A stretch of DNA of 64,000 nt from Daejeonella sp. (lineage in GTDB: Bacteria > Bacteroidota > Bacteroidia > Sphingobacteriales > Sphingobacteriaceae). The position numbers and the translations under genes were made by a program. Shown piece by piece: positions 26,701 to 34,425 of the stretch; position 1 is the stretch's first letter; the number at the start of each line of letters is the position of its first letter. A model generated the notes under the pieces. It was given only the letters and a program-made list of their open reading frames with translations, ran no database searches and was not told where the DNA came from. Location of the stretch: positions 1 to 64,000 of the forward strand of contig NZ_JAUYSS010000065.1 in assembly GCF_030695525.1 (NCBI RefSeq). Direction: 5' to 3'.

Positions 26701-27108
26701 CTGTGGTGGGGCAACTTCTTCAACTTCAATTACACTTGCCTTAACTATTGCTTGTTTTTTTGAAACAATGATTGTTTCATCTACAATTGAATAGGTTAGT
26801 GGCTGATCAGCGAAACATTGTTTTAATACCTCTTCCAATGAAGTATTATTAACATTTATGGTCACCGGTTTTGCCGTACGTAACATCTGTGTATTATAAA
26901 GAAAGCTATAGTTAACTTGCTTCTGAATCTCTCTCAAAGCCTTCTCCATTGGAGCATTTTTGACAGTAAGACTTATTTTCTGTGCATAGCCATTAGCATT
27001 AACCTGCAGCAGAGAAGTCAGACATAGAATAATTACGAGTTTCATAACCCTGATTAGTTTTAATGAAATGCAAGGTTCCTTGCATTTAAACAATGTGTAA
27101 AGTTTCAT
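23785..27108 (-). CDS. SusC/RagA TonB-dependent transporter with STN signalling domain (pair 1)
   Basis: A 1107-residue outer-membrane barrel. After the signal (residues 22-43; an internal Met at 22 could be the real start) come an STN domain (about 45-115, SLEEVLKQCFADQPLTYSIV) and a CarboxypepD_reg domain (about 135-210, GKVTDSKGVPLPGVSIKLK). A TonB-box-like EVVVIGYGT, the plug (PLYVVDGVPI, DASAAAIYGSRASNGVIVITT) and the 22-strand barrel follow. The STN domain means it can signal to the FecR homologue upstream. An antisense sRNA candidate lies over its leader. Substrate unknown. Confidence 0.93.
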   Translation of the reverse strand: MKLYTLFKCKEPCISLKLIRVMKLVIILCLTSLLQVNANGYAQKISLTVKNAPMEKALREIQKQVNYSFLYNTQMLRTAKPVTINVNNTSLEEVLKQCFADQPLTYSIVDETIIVSKKQAIVKASVIEVEEVAPPQEIKGKVTDSKGVPLPGVSIKLKATNIGASTDINGNFTLNIPDAGILQFTYIGFVTQEISTIGRTTINVVLLEDQQALSEVVVIGYGTQSRQDVSSAIGSLSVGNKKLADLPITSPEQLLQGRVGGVNITQDTGTPGGRSTVRIRGASSITGGNDPLYVVDGVPINAGNYNGAAGGSVPQNPLSNISPNDIESIDILKDASAAAIYGSRASNGVIVITTKRGKQDQTKISYNSYFGFQEVAKRIPLLGGPEWGELINEANVNVGNAPPIANPGALTTTDWQDEIFRRAPISNNEISLSGGTQKTQYFLSGSYLNQTGVVIGSGFSRGNFRFNFDQKINERLKAGINMSMNRSKTDRVSAGDRDGIVAVAIVKSPAVPARNADGSLNPNDPYISNIDNPLIIADQVRNDAFNNRALGNAFVEFKILEGLNFRSSIGLDYLSLDEVYFVPPNNLTVLGRTTNGSGTNSMTQDLGWINENTLNYSKTLNENHRFNVLLGYSNQESKFNRTVASATNFALEAIQTLGSASIKNSSSTGGSWGLTSYFSRLNYSFKDKFNLAASYRIDGSSRFAENNKYGSFPSVSAAYRLGQENFLKDLNWVEDVKVRASWGQTGNQEIGNFTSRGLFSGGFNYIGASGLSQTQLANPNLSWESTEQTNIGLDLSFFKGRINFSTDIYKKNTSGLLLAVALPRSSGFTSSIQNVGNVENKGIELSLNTVNIDGRDFKWSTDFNISFNRNKVTNLPGGDIPLGFNGYASVIKEGYPLGTFYGWNILRVNPATGNYDVQDVNGDGNIPLASTTLDNVVLGSAQPKFTGGFTNSVSYKNFDASVFMHFVYGNQIFNQAEYSYGRLHTWFNSSTLARNRWRKPGDIATLHRAAWGDPTRNGSVSNRVLQDGSFLRVKNIALGYNFQNAGLKKAGIQNVRVYAAGQNIFTWTDYRGYDPEVNANGNDTTLGFDMSSYPQARSFSLGLNATF

Positions 27109-27120
27109 ACATTTGTGAGT

Positions 27121-27208
27121 TTGGTTTGATTTAAATTATTGGTTTTACGATCCACTATTTTTAGCGCCAAATTATGCCGGAGGCGTTCGCAGCGCTTCCG
27201 GTTTTTTA
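27121..27208 (+). ncRNA. Candidate cis-antisense sRNA at susC1 leader (DonS-like)
   Basis: On the plus strand, opposite to susC1, a -7 box TACATTTG (27108-27115, fits TAnnTTTG) is followed by an intrinsic terminator (27177-27207) about 90 nt later. The predicted RNA is complementary to the susC1 leader. In Bacteroides, DonS-type sRNAs lie between anti-sigma and susC genes in this orientation and repress the operon. The -33 box is only a weak match (TTTA at 27085-27088). The same arrangement recurs at susC2 and susC3. Confidence 0.6.
27177..27207 (+). terminator. Plus-strand intrinsic terminator between fecR1 and susC1
   Basis: Stem CCGGAGGCG/CGCTTCCGG followed by TTTTTT on the plus strand only. 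On the minus strand (fecR1 to susC1) the T run becomes an A run before the stem, so it should not stop susC1 transcription. Confidence 0.8.
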
Positions 27209-27230
27209 TTGCCGCTATTAAAGGTATTGG

Positions 27231-28382
27231 TTAGGGCATAACAGTTATCCTCCTTCCTTCTATTCTAAATTGGATTGCACCTGTTAATTCCAGCATTTTT
27301 AATATTTCAGAAATGTTTTTATCGCGTGAAATCGTTCCTACGAAATCTTTATTGCTCAAATTACCCTGATAGACTACTTCTACATTATACCATCGTGAGA
27401 CTTTACGCATAATACTTTCTATGTTTTCATTTGCAAAAATGAAGTATCCGTTTTTCCATGCCACAGCCTCGTCAATATCGGCAGCCGCGACTTTGATCTT
27501 TCCCGTACCTTTATTTAGTATTGCCGCCTGGCCTGGCTTCAGAAATGCAGTTCCTGATTCCTTCAATATTTGTACAGAACCTTCAAGCAAAGTAGTATTG
27601 ATACTCTTTTCATCATCATAAGCCATTACGTTGAACTGAGTCCCCAGAACCCTGATATCCATGGAGTTGTTCGTACGAACAATGAATGGCATTTTCCTAT
27701 TCTCTTTGATATCAAAATAGGCTTCGCCTTTAAGTTCGATAACCCGTTCTTTTCCTATAAAAGCAGTTGGGAATCGGATGCTTGATCCGGAGTTAAGCCA
27801 TACCCTGCTTCCATCGGGTAATGCAAGCTGATACTGCCCTCCCATTGGCGTACTCAAGGTGTTGTATTTTACAGCTTCGACGAGTTTATCCCCTGCAGAA
27901 TATTCTAAAGATCCGGATCCGGTCTTCCTGATGTCTGTATTATTTTCACTAGCCAAAATGCCATTTTTAGCATCATCCAGATTGATCTGTGAACCATCAT
28001 CAAGGGTTAGGATAGCTCTGTTATCACCAGGTAATACATCATTCTTAAAGCGGGGCGATTCTGTTTTTGCTATGATGATGGTCTCTTTTCTAAGACTGTT
28101 GAAATACAGTCCTGATGACAGAATGAGAATTATTGCAGCGGCTACAGCATACCAGGTTCTGATCTTAATTAGCTGCCTGCGTTTCTGTCGGGCAATACTA
28201 GCTAAAAGCTCAGCATGAATGGTTTCTTTAACAACTTCCTGATTACCCATTTGGTCTTTAATCCAGTGATAATTTTCCAGATCAATACTATCCTGATAGT
28301 TTTCAATTGCCTCCCTTTCCTCGATGCTGCATTTGCCGGAGAGGTATTTTTCGTAAAGCGCGTTATATTCTTCTCTGGTCAT
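27231..28382 (-). CDS. FecR-type anti-sigma factor (pair 1)
   Basis: A 383-residue inner-membrane anti-sigma regulator. A cytoplasmic N-terminus (about 1-75) that would bind an ECF sigma factor is followed by one membrane segment (YAVAAAIILILSSGLYF, about 78-94). The periplasmic FecR domain contains the family motif STPMGGQYQLALPDGSRVWLN and VLGTQFNVMAY, and a C-terminal DUF4974-like region includes VSRWYNVEVVYQG. It should receive the signal from the STN domain of SusC1, the next gene on the strand. Its sigma factor is the divergent gene at 28670. Confidence 0.92.
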   Translation of the reverse strand: MTREEYNALYEKYLSGKCSIEEREAIENYQDSIDLENYHWIKDQMGNQEVVKETIHAELLASIARQKRRQLIKIRTWYAVAAAIILILSSGLYFNSLRKETIIIAKTESPRFKNDVLPGDNRAILTLDDGSQINLDDAKNGILASENNTDIRKTGSGSLEYSAGDKLVEAVKYNTLSTPMGGQYQLALPDGSRVWLNSGSSIRFPTAFIGKERVIELKGEAYFDIKENRKMPFIVRTNNSMDIRVLGTQFNVMAYDDEKSINTTLLEGSVQILKESGTAFLKPGQAAILNKGTGKIKVAAADIDEAVAWKNGYFIFANENIESIMRKVSRWYNVEVVYQGNLSNKDFVGTISRDKNISEILKMLELTGAIQFRIEGRRITVMP

Positions 28383-28669
28383 TCTGATGCTTTGTTATAT
28401 AGAGTCTTTTCTGATGCTCAACACACATAGATTTGGTAAATAATTCAATATTTTTCATTTGATGATTCCCAAGCTGATGATTGGGACACTATTATTTCCT
28501 TGTTAATTTTACGGAAACCTGTATTCCTGGGATGTGAATTCCATGCTTAACAGTAATAATTTAGAGGTTCTGAAATTTTTATTTCTATTTATTAATGGTA
28601 ATTTTATGCTCTATTAATGTATTGAAAGTAAATTTGAATTCAATAACAGGAATAATCTACACTCATCAA

Positions 28670-29245
28670 ATGCCAGCAAATCATCCCTCTGATGCGATAT
28701 TATTGAATTTGATCAAGACTGGGGATCTTGATTCATTTAATATTTTATTTGAAAGGTACTGGGATAAATTATTCACCACTGTGTATTCAGTCTGTCCGGA
28801 TACTGAGGTCTGTTCTGAAATTGTTCATGATATCTTCCTGAATCTATGGTTAAAGAGGGAAAAGCTACAGATTGAATATTTCAAAGGATACATAACGGCT
28901 TCTGCCCGGTATCATGTTTATCGTTATGTTAAAAATATCAAAAGGAAAACGATTGAATACAGGGAAGATCTTGACTATGGCAATGTTGTTGCTTTAAATG
29001 ACGGTGAAACCAATATTCGATATCGTGAACTGGAGAGAAAAGTAGAAGAGGAGCTTGAAGAGCTGCCTAGCCGTTGCAGGGAAATATTCACACTCAGCCG
29101 TATGGAGCAGTTGACTAATGATGAAATTGCCGCGAGACTGGATATATCAAAGCGCACTGTGGAGAATCAGTTGACCCATGCTTTGCGCCATTTAAGGTTA
29201 TCTATCAGGCATTTTTTGGTCTTCTTTATTTTTTTTCAGATATAA
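28670..29245 (+). CDS. ECF RNA polymerase sigma factor (pair 1)
   Basis: A sigma-70 family ECF factor, 191 residues from the preferred ATG 28670; the ORF opens 75 nt earlier with no ECF-like sequence. Region 2 lies near the N-terminus (FNILFERYWDKLFTTVYSVC, SEIVHDIFLNLWLKR). Region 4 ends the protein with the helix-turn-helix TNDEIAARLDISKRTVENQL. The gene is divergent from fecR1 with 287 nt between the starts, unlike pair 2, where the two are collinear. The hydrophobic tail (FLVFFIFFQI) is unusual for a soluble protein and resembles the tail of sigma 2. It should activate susC1-susD1. Confidence 0.9.
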   Translation: MPANHPSDAILLNLIKTGDLDSFNILFERYWDKLFTTVYSVCPDTEVCSEIVHDIFLNLWLKREKLQIEYFKGYITASARYHVYRYVKNIKRKTIEYREDLDYGNVVALNDGETNIRYRELERKVEEELEELPSRCREIFTLSRMEQLTNDEIAARLDISKRTVENQLTHALRHLRLSIRHFLVFFIFFQI

Positions 29246-29275
29246 TTCAGGGCCAATACGGTTCTAATCAATGAA

Positions 29276-30511
29276 TTACCTGCCTCTGTTTATTACTACC
29301 GGATCGGAAATTCCATTAAGATTATATACGATCTTTCCGGCTCTGATAGTCATCTCGCATTCCAGCTTTCTGTTCGCATTCATTTTATACCCGGTATAAT
29401 CGAAGAAGCCAAATTTCCCTTCTCTCATATTAAAAACAGACAGGTCAGCAATTGAACCTACAGATAGTGTACCAAGGTCCTCCCGCTTAATTTCTTTGGC
29501 GGGATTAAGTGTGGTGGCTTTTATTACATCAGGCAAGTCCATACCCATTGCAAGAAATCTCGACATTACTGTTAATAAATCTTTCATGGCGCCATTGATA
29601 GCCCCCTTATTCATATCTGTGCTGATTGAGTTTGGAAAGAATCCCTGCTCTAAAGCTGGAATAGCCTGGGAATAGGCAAAGCTGATGCCTCCAAATCCCA
29701 CATCGAATACAATTCCTCTTTTTTGAGCTTCGAATACAAAAGGTTTTACCTTTTTAGTTTTTGGATCCACAATGGATTCTCTGGAGTTTCCTAGCTCCGC
29801 AAAACAATGTGTAAAAATGTCACCTGGGCGCAGATGCTTGAAAAATAGTTCTTCAATAGAATGTGCGGGAGTAGTTCCTCCAAAATCAACCATGACAGGA
29901 ATATCGCCGGCTAGTTTGCCAGCTTCAACAGCTCGGTCAACCGGAATCCATTCCGGACCGTTGTAATGCGAAGTTTTAATTCCTATGATATGATCTTTAT
30001 ATTTGCGGGCAACAATTGATGTCAATTTCGCATCCATATCAGTAAGGTTTTGCTCATATGCACCACCTTTATAGCCTTCCCCGACAATGTTTAGCCATGC
30101 AAGAACTCGGGTTTCTGATTGATCAATAACCTCTTCTTTAAACCTCTCGAATGACCTCCATCCCGAACTTCCAGCATCAACCGTAGTTGTAATTCCGCTT
30201 CGGAATGTGAAACCATCTGCAACCGGATCACCCGGTCTCATGTTGTGGAAATTATGGGAATGGATATCAACGAGTCCTGGTGTTACATACAAACCGGATG
30301 CATTTACTACTTGTCTTGCTGTTTTTGGATCGATATTCTTTGCAACCAGGACTATCTTATTTCCGTTAATGGCTACATCCATTAACTCATTGATATTGTT
30401 TTTAGGATCAATTACATGACCACCTTTTACAACAATGCTGTAAATCTGTGCCTGGCTTGTGAAAGCAAGCAGGTTTAAAAAGAGAAATATAATACGGGAA
30501 ATCCTGTTCAT
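29276..30511 (-). CDS. Exported amidohydrolase/deacetylase family metallohydrolase
   Basis: A 411-residue urease-superfamily hydrolase of the deacetylase/dihydroorotase type, exported by a Sec signal (IIFLFLNLLAFTSQAQ). The N-terminal beta-sandwich (IVVKGGHVIDPKNN) and the metal motif GLVDIHSHNFH are visible, with DAGSSG and KTSHYNG downstream, and the C-terminal TTLNPAKEIKREDLGTLSVGSIADLSVF closes the sandwich. The family includes N-acyl amino acid deacylases and lactonases. It is the last gene of the long PQQ dehydrogenase locus. Substrate unknown. Confidence 0.82.
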   Translation of the reverse strand: MNRISRIIFLFLNLLAFTSQAQIYSIVVKGGHVIDPKNNINELMDVAINGNKIVLVAKNIDPKTARQVVNASGLYVTPGLVDIHSHNFHNMRPGDPVADGFTFRSGITTTVDAGSSGWRSFERFKEEVIDQSETRVLAWLNIVGEGYKGGAYEQNLTDMDAKLTSIVARKYKDHIIGIKTSHYNGPEWIPVDRAVEAGKLAGDIPVMVDFGGTTPAHSIEELFFKHLRPGDIFTHCFAELGNSRESIVDPKTKKVKPFVFEAQKRGIVFDVGFGGISFAYSQAIPALEQGFFPNSISTDMNKGAINGAMKDLLTVMSRFLAMGMDLPDVIKATTLNPAKEIKREDLGTLSVGSIADLSVFNMREGKFGFFDYTGYKMNANRKLECEMTIRAGKIVYNLNGISDPVVINRGR

Positions 30512-30581
30512 TTTTTTTTTTCATTATAATCAGATACTCTTTAAAATCAGAGGCTAAAACTAAACACTCGAACCATCAGAT

Positions 30582-31991
30582 TTATTTGGGAAGGCTTAGT
30601 TTCCAAATATTACCACCAGATGCTCCATATTCTATTACATATACCATGTTTTTTATCATTACGGCATCTGTTGCTCCATTAAACCCTTCAACAATCCGGG
30701 TAGTTTTTACAAAATAATTATCCGTTGCTTTATCATATGAAAGATCCAGATGCAAGAGATCTGCCCCCTGATCAGTAAATGGTTTCATCAATGCTGAGCG
30801 GGCTCCCAGTGAATAGCGAATCGTAAAACCATCACCCCTTAAATCTTTTGAAAGCCTTTTTTTCGTGTCAAAAAATAATGCCAGGGGAGAGCTGTGTGGG
30901 GTAAAGGTGCTTACTGTAACACCTGTAAGATCTCCATCAAGTACTTTGCCTGAATGTCCCCGGTATTCATTAGCATCAGGGCCTAAATTTTGTATACCCG
31001 GAGAAAATCTAACTCCGGAAGGGATTTTTGGAAAATCAGGATCATTCCTAAAGTATCTTACTGCCCATGCATGAGCACTTCTTGGAATAAAGGGATCGGT
31101 ATCCGGATCCGGCTGCCAGTCAGGATATTGTTGTGGATTATCAATTCCGCCAATTACCCAGGGAAATCCATAGTGGTGGCCCTGTCTGATCCAGAACATA
31201 TCTTCATTATGATCATAGTCAGAAGAATTTGATACACCGAATAGATTGCCTGAACCATCAAAAGCAAGGTCATAGGCATTACGTATCCCATCTGCAAAAA
31301 TATAACCGTCTGCTTTTAGCTTTACTTCATCATCTGGCAGTAGAAGGTCTTTTGAATCAATAGGAAATCTGAAAATCTTTGAAGTTAATGCGCCATTTCT
31401 AGCATTGGGCCATGCGCCATTGTTATCCTGTACTTCACCATGGTCGGTGCGTGAACCACTGTTCACAAAAATGTATTTCCCATCCGGACTTATTTCAAGG
31501 GCATTCCAGCCATGATCAAACACCGTGCGGTTGGTGCCATACTCAACCGTATTAAATACTACAGACATTACTGGTTTTTCACCTGGTTTAAGATCATAGC
31601 GAACCATCCGGCCTTTATTCCCCAAACCATTATTAACCTTGGTGTTGCCAGTGAGGAACAAGGTGTTTTTATAAATTGCTGCACCCTGAAGGCGCGGAAT
31701 ACCATGGTCATCTACAGAGAGAATTTTTTCAGCAACAGGGCTCTTGCCCTGAATATTTTTTATCCTGTACACTTCCCCATCATAACAGGTAAAGAACATT
31801 GACTTTGTAGATTCGTCATATAAAATGCGTACACTTTTAGGCGCTACCGCCATGAAATGTTCAACTTTAATATCAGGTCTTAAGGCTATCGGGGCTTTGG
31901 ATACTCTTGTATTCTGAGCATTTAACATTGAACCTGAAAACAGGAGAGTAATTAAAAGGAGCTTACTGGATATTGTGTATTTACTAATCAT
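30582..31991 (-). CDS. Exported sorbosone/glucose dehydrogenase-like beta-propeller protein
   Basis: A 469-residue protein with a Sec signal (LLLITLLFSGSMLNAQ) and a six-bladed propeller like GDH-B/sorbosone dehydrogenases. Motifs include ALEISPDGKYIFVNSGSR, FADGIRNAYDLAFDGSGNLFG and EDMFWIRQGHHYGFPWVIG, the last being the family signature. PQQ-binding residues cannot be proven by eye, so enzyme versus binding protein stays open. It is tightly placed after two PQQ dehydrogenase genes and before an amidohydrolase gene, suggesting a role in the same oxidative pathway. Confidence 0.75.
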   Translation of the reverse strand: MISKYTISSKLLLITLLFSGSMLNAQNTRVSKAPIALRPDIKVEHFMAVAPKSVRILYDESTKSMFFTCYDGEVYRIKNIQGKSPVAEKILSVDDHGIPRLQGAAIYKNTLFLTGNTKVNNGLGNKGRMVRYDLKPGEKPVMSVVFNTVEYGTNRTVFDHGWNALEISPDGKYIFVNSGSRTDHGEVQDNNGAWPNARNGALTSKIFRFPIDSKDLLLPDDEVKLKADGYIFADGIRNAYDLAFDGSGNLFGVSNSSDYDHNEDMFWIRQGHHYGFPWVIGGIDNPQQYPDWQPDPDTDPFIPRSAHAWAVRYFRNDPDFPKIPSGVRFSPGIQNLGPDANEYRGHSGKVLDGDLTGVTVSTFTPHSSPLALFFDTKKRLSKDLRGDGFTIRYSLGARSALMKPFTDQGADLLHLDLSYDKATDNYFVKTTRIVEGFNGATDAVMIKNMVYVIEYGASGGNIWKLSLPK

Positions 31992-32060
31992 TTATTTTAA
32001 TTTATTTTCTCTGGATTTTAATTCAGTGAATATGCGGGTTTGTTAATATAATTTTTAATT

Positions 32061-34280
32061 TTATTTGGATGGCAATGCGAATGTTACCATATAACCGGCA
32101 GGGTTTTCAGAATCTCCACCTACAGAAATCGCTACATATTGTTTTCCCTTAGTCCAATAAGTTGAAGGGTTGGCATTTGCGATTCCAGGTAAGGTAGTTT
32201 CCCAAATTTTTTCACCTGTTTTTTGATTAAAGGCCCTGAATTTTCTATCGCGCGTGCTGCCAATAAAAAGTAATCCGCTCTTGGTTAACAAAGGGCCCGC
32301 TGATCCGCTTGCCCCCGTTTCAGGAGCACCGGGTAACTGCCCTTCAGGCTGATTTCCCAGGGTGACCGACCATTCAAATTCACCGGTATTCAAATTAATG
32401 GCATGCAATTGACCCCATGGAGGTTTGATCCCCGGCCGGCGTTGGTTGTCAAGAAATTGGCCATATGCTGTTAAATTCAGGTATTTATCATCATTTTGAT
32501 TAGTAATCCCTGATTTATTGGCCAGTTCATTCTCCTGAATTTCTTTCAGGAAGCTTTGTTCTCTGGAAGGACGTGCAGTTGAAGACTCTTTATCAAAGAG
32601 ATAGGAAATAATTGCTTCCTCCTTTCCGGCAATTACACTGGCAAAGGATGGCATTTTGCCTCCTCCGCGTTTGATTTTATTCAAGGCATCTTCACGGCTT
32701 AATCTGGTTTCAAGTGCTAAAAGAGAAGGGTTTCCGGATTCATCTCCATTCTTATCTGCCATATGGCAACTTACACAGTAGGTCGAATAAAGTGCTTTAC
32801 CTTGGTTATAGACAGAAAGGTTGGACGTTTCATTCTCCACAACTTTTTTCATGGTAGCGATTTCCGGTGAATCATTCGACTTGACATAAATTATTCCTCT
32901 GACAGGATCAACAGTACCACCTCCCCAACTCGAGCCTCCCCGGCTACCGGGCAACATGAAGGTTCCCTGAATTGATGGAGGAGTAAAAGGGCCTTCATAT
33001 CTAAAGGCATTGAAGCGCATCAATAAGCTGTCGTGTGAACCCTTAGAGTAATTGCTGATATCGTCTTTGGTAACAAACTGTCGGGCATAGGGTGCCGGTT
33101 TTGTAGGGATGGGTTGGGTTGGCCATGCCTGCTCACCCGGAATGTCGGATGCGGGAACCGGTCTTTCCTCAATTGGGAATAAGGGTTCTCCGGTATCCCG
33201 GTTAAAGGTGTATATATAACCCAGTTTTGAAGTCTGAGCAACCGCATCAATCTTTTTGCCATTATGAACTACCGTAATCAGGTTTGGTGGTGCCGGTAAA
33301 TCATAGTCCCAGAGATCATGGTGGACAGTTTGAAAATGCCATCTGTATTTACCTGTGGCTGCATCCAAAGCGACCACAGAATTTCCGAAAAGATTCATTC
33401 CAGGCCGGTCTTTGCCATAATAGTCATAAGTAGGTGATCCGGTAGCAAAAAATACCATTCCCCGTTTCGCATCCAGACTCATTCCCCCCCAGTTATTGGC
33501 CCCTCCAACATATTTCCAGGCATCTTTGGGCCAGGTATCATAACCAAATTCTCCGGGTTGCGGTATGGTATGGAAGGTCCATTCCAATTTACCCGATTTA
33601 ATATCATAGGCACGAACATGACCCGGCTCGGCACCGTATAGTTCTGAAACCTCATTGCCAATTATCAAAAGGTTTCGGAATACAATTCCGGGGCTGGTTG
33701 GTATTACCGATATTTTATCGGGATCTCCCCGCATGCCAACATTCATGCTAACCCAGCCATTATTACCGAATGATGGGATAGGAATACCGGTTTGAGCGTT
33801 TAATGCATAGAGTTTATCACCTGCGGTAAGGAGAATTCTTTTATCGGCACCCTCTTCCCAATACGTAACTCCTCTTCCTATTCCACCTCCGGCTTCTCCA
33901 TTGAAAGGATCAAATGCCCAGATTTGTTCACCCGTACTTGCATCCAGTGCATAAGCTCTATGACGGGCAGATAAAGTGTACATCACACCATCAATAATTA
34001 TTGGGTTACTTTCGCTGTTGCCACCCCGGGATCCGGGAGGGGCATCACTGAATTTATGAGTCCAGGCAAGTTCCAGAGTTTTAACATTATTGGTATTGAT
34101 TTCACTAAGTACTGAATAGCTTGTACCTTCAGCATCCGCCTTATAAACAGACCAGGTGCGCTCAAGATTAACTTTTTTTTCACTTCCCGGATAAACTTTG
34201 CATCCGGTGTAAACCAGAATACCAAAAAATAGGAGTAGCAGAATTGATTTTATGTTAATGAATTTGTAAAGTTTTACCAT
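32061..34280 (-). CDS. PQQ-dependent dehydrogenase with inserted cytochrome c domain (copy 1)
   Basis: A 739-residue quinoprotein anchored as a lipoprotein (VYTGC, Cys27). Propeller repeats carry the quinoprotein W motif (ALDASTGEQIWAFDP, DAATGKYRWHFQTVHHDLWDYD), and PAPPNLITV, RPGIKPPWGQLHAINL are GCD-like. A cytochrome c domain with CVSCH (YCVSCHMADKNGDESGNPSL, about residues 500-515) is inserted between propeller halves. It probably oxidises an alcohol or aldose in the periplasm and passes electrons to its own heme. The neighbour at 34426 is a paralogue, an apparent tandem duplication. Substrate unknown. Confidence 0.87.
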   Translation of the reverse strand: MVKLYKFINIKSILLLLFFGILVYTGCKVYPGSEKKVNLERTWSVYKADAEGTSYSVLSEINTNNVKTLELAWTHKFSDAPPGSRGGNSESNPIIIDGVMYTLSARHRAYALDASTGEQIWAFDPFNGEAGGGIGRGVTYWEEGADKRILLTAGDKLYALNAQTGIPIPSFGNNGWVSMNVGMRGDPDKISVIPTSPGIVFRNLLIIGNEVSELYGAEPGHVRAYDIKSGKLEWTFHTIPQPGEFGYDTWPKDAWKYVGGANNWGGMSLDAKRGMVFFATGSPTYDYYGKDRPGMNLFGNSVVALDAATGKYRWHFQTVHHDLWDYDLPAPPNLITVVHNGKKIDAVAQTSKLGYIYTFNRDTGEPLFPIEERPVPASDIPGEQAWPTQPIPTKPAPYARQFVTKDDISNYSKGSHDSLLMRFNAFRYEGPFTPPSIQGTFMLPGSRGGSSWGGGTVDPVRGIIYVKSNDSPEIATMKKVVENETSNLSVYNQGKALYSTYCVSCHMADKNGDESGNPSLLALETRLSREDALNKIKRGGGKMPSFASVIAGKEEAIISYLFDKESSTARPSREQSFLKEIQENELANKSGITNQNDDKYLNLTAYGQFLDNQRRPGIKPPWGQLHAINLNTGEFEWSVTLGNQPEGQLPGAPETGASGSAGPLLTKSGLLFIGSTRDRKFRAFNQKTGEKIWETTLPGIANANPSTYWTKGKQYVAISVGGDSENPAGYMVTFALPSK

Positions 34281-34425
34281 AGAAAAATTGAGATTGAGGA
34301 ATCAAATTAAAAACAATTTAATAATATGTTATATGCTTATTGAAAATAATACATGAATGTTTAGTTCTCCATGATAAAGCATCTTATTTCAGGCAGATCT
34401 TCATGATTAAATGAGTTCAGTTAAA

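Noticed and set aside
27177-27207. Terminator for the fecR1 to susC1 transcript
   Set aside because: On the minus strand the stem is preceded by A and followed by mixed sequence, so it is not an intrinsic terminator in that direction.
29276-30511. Dihydroorotase of pyrimidine synthesis
   Set aside because: Signal peptide and position in an exported catabolic locus argue against it.
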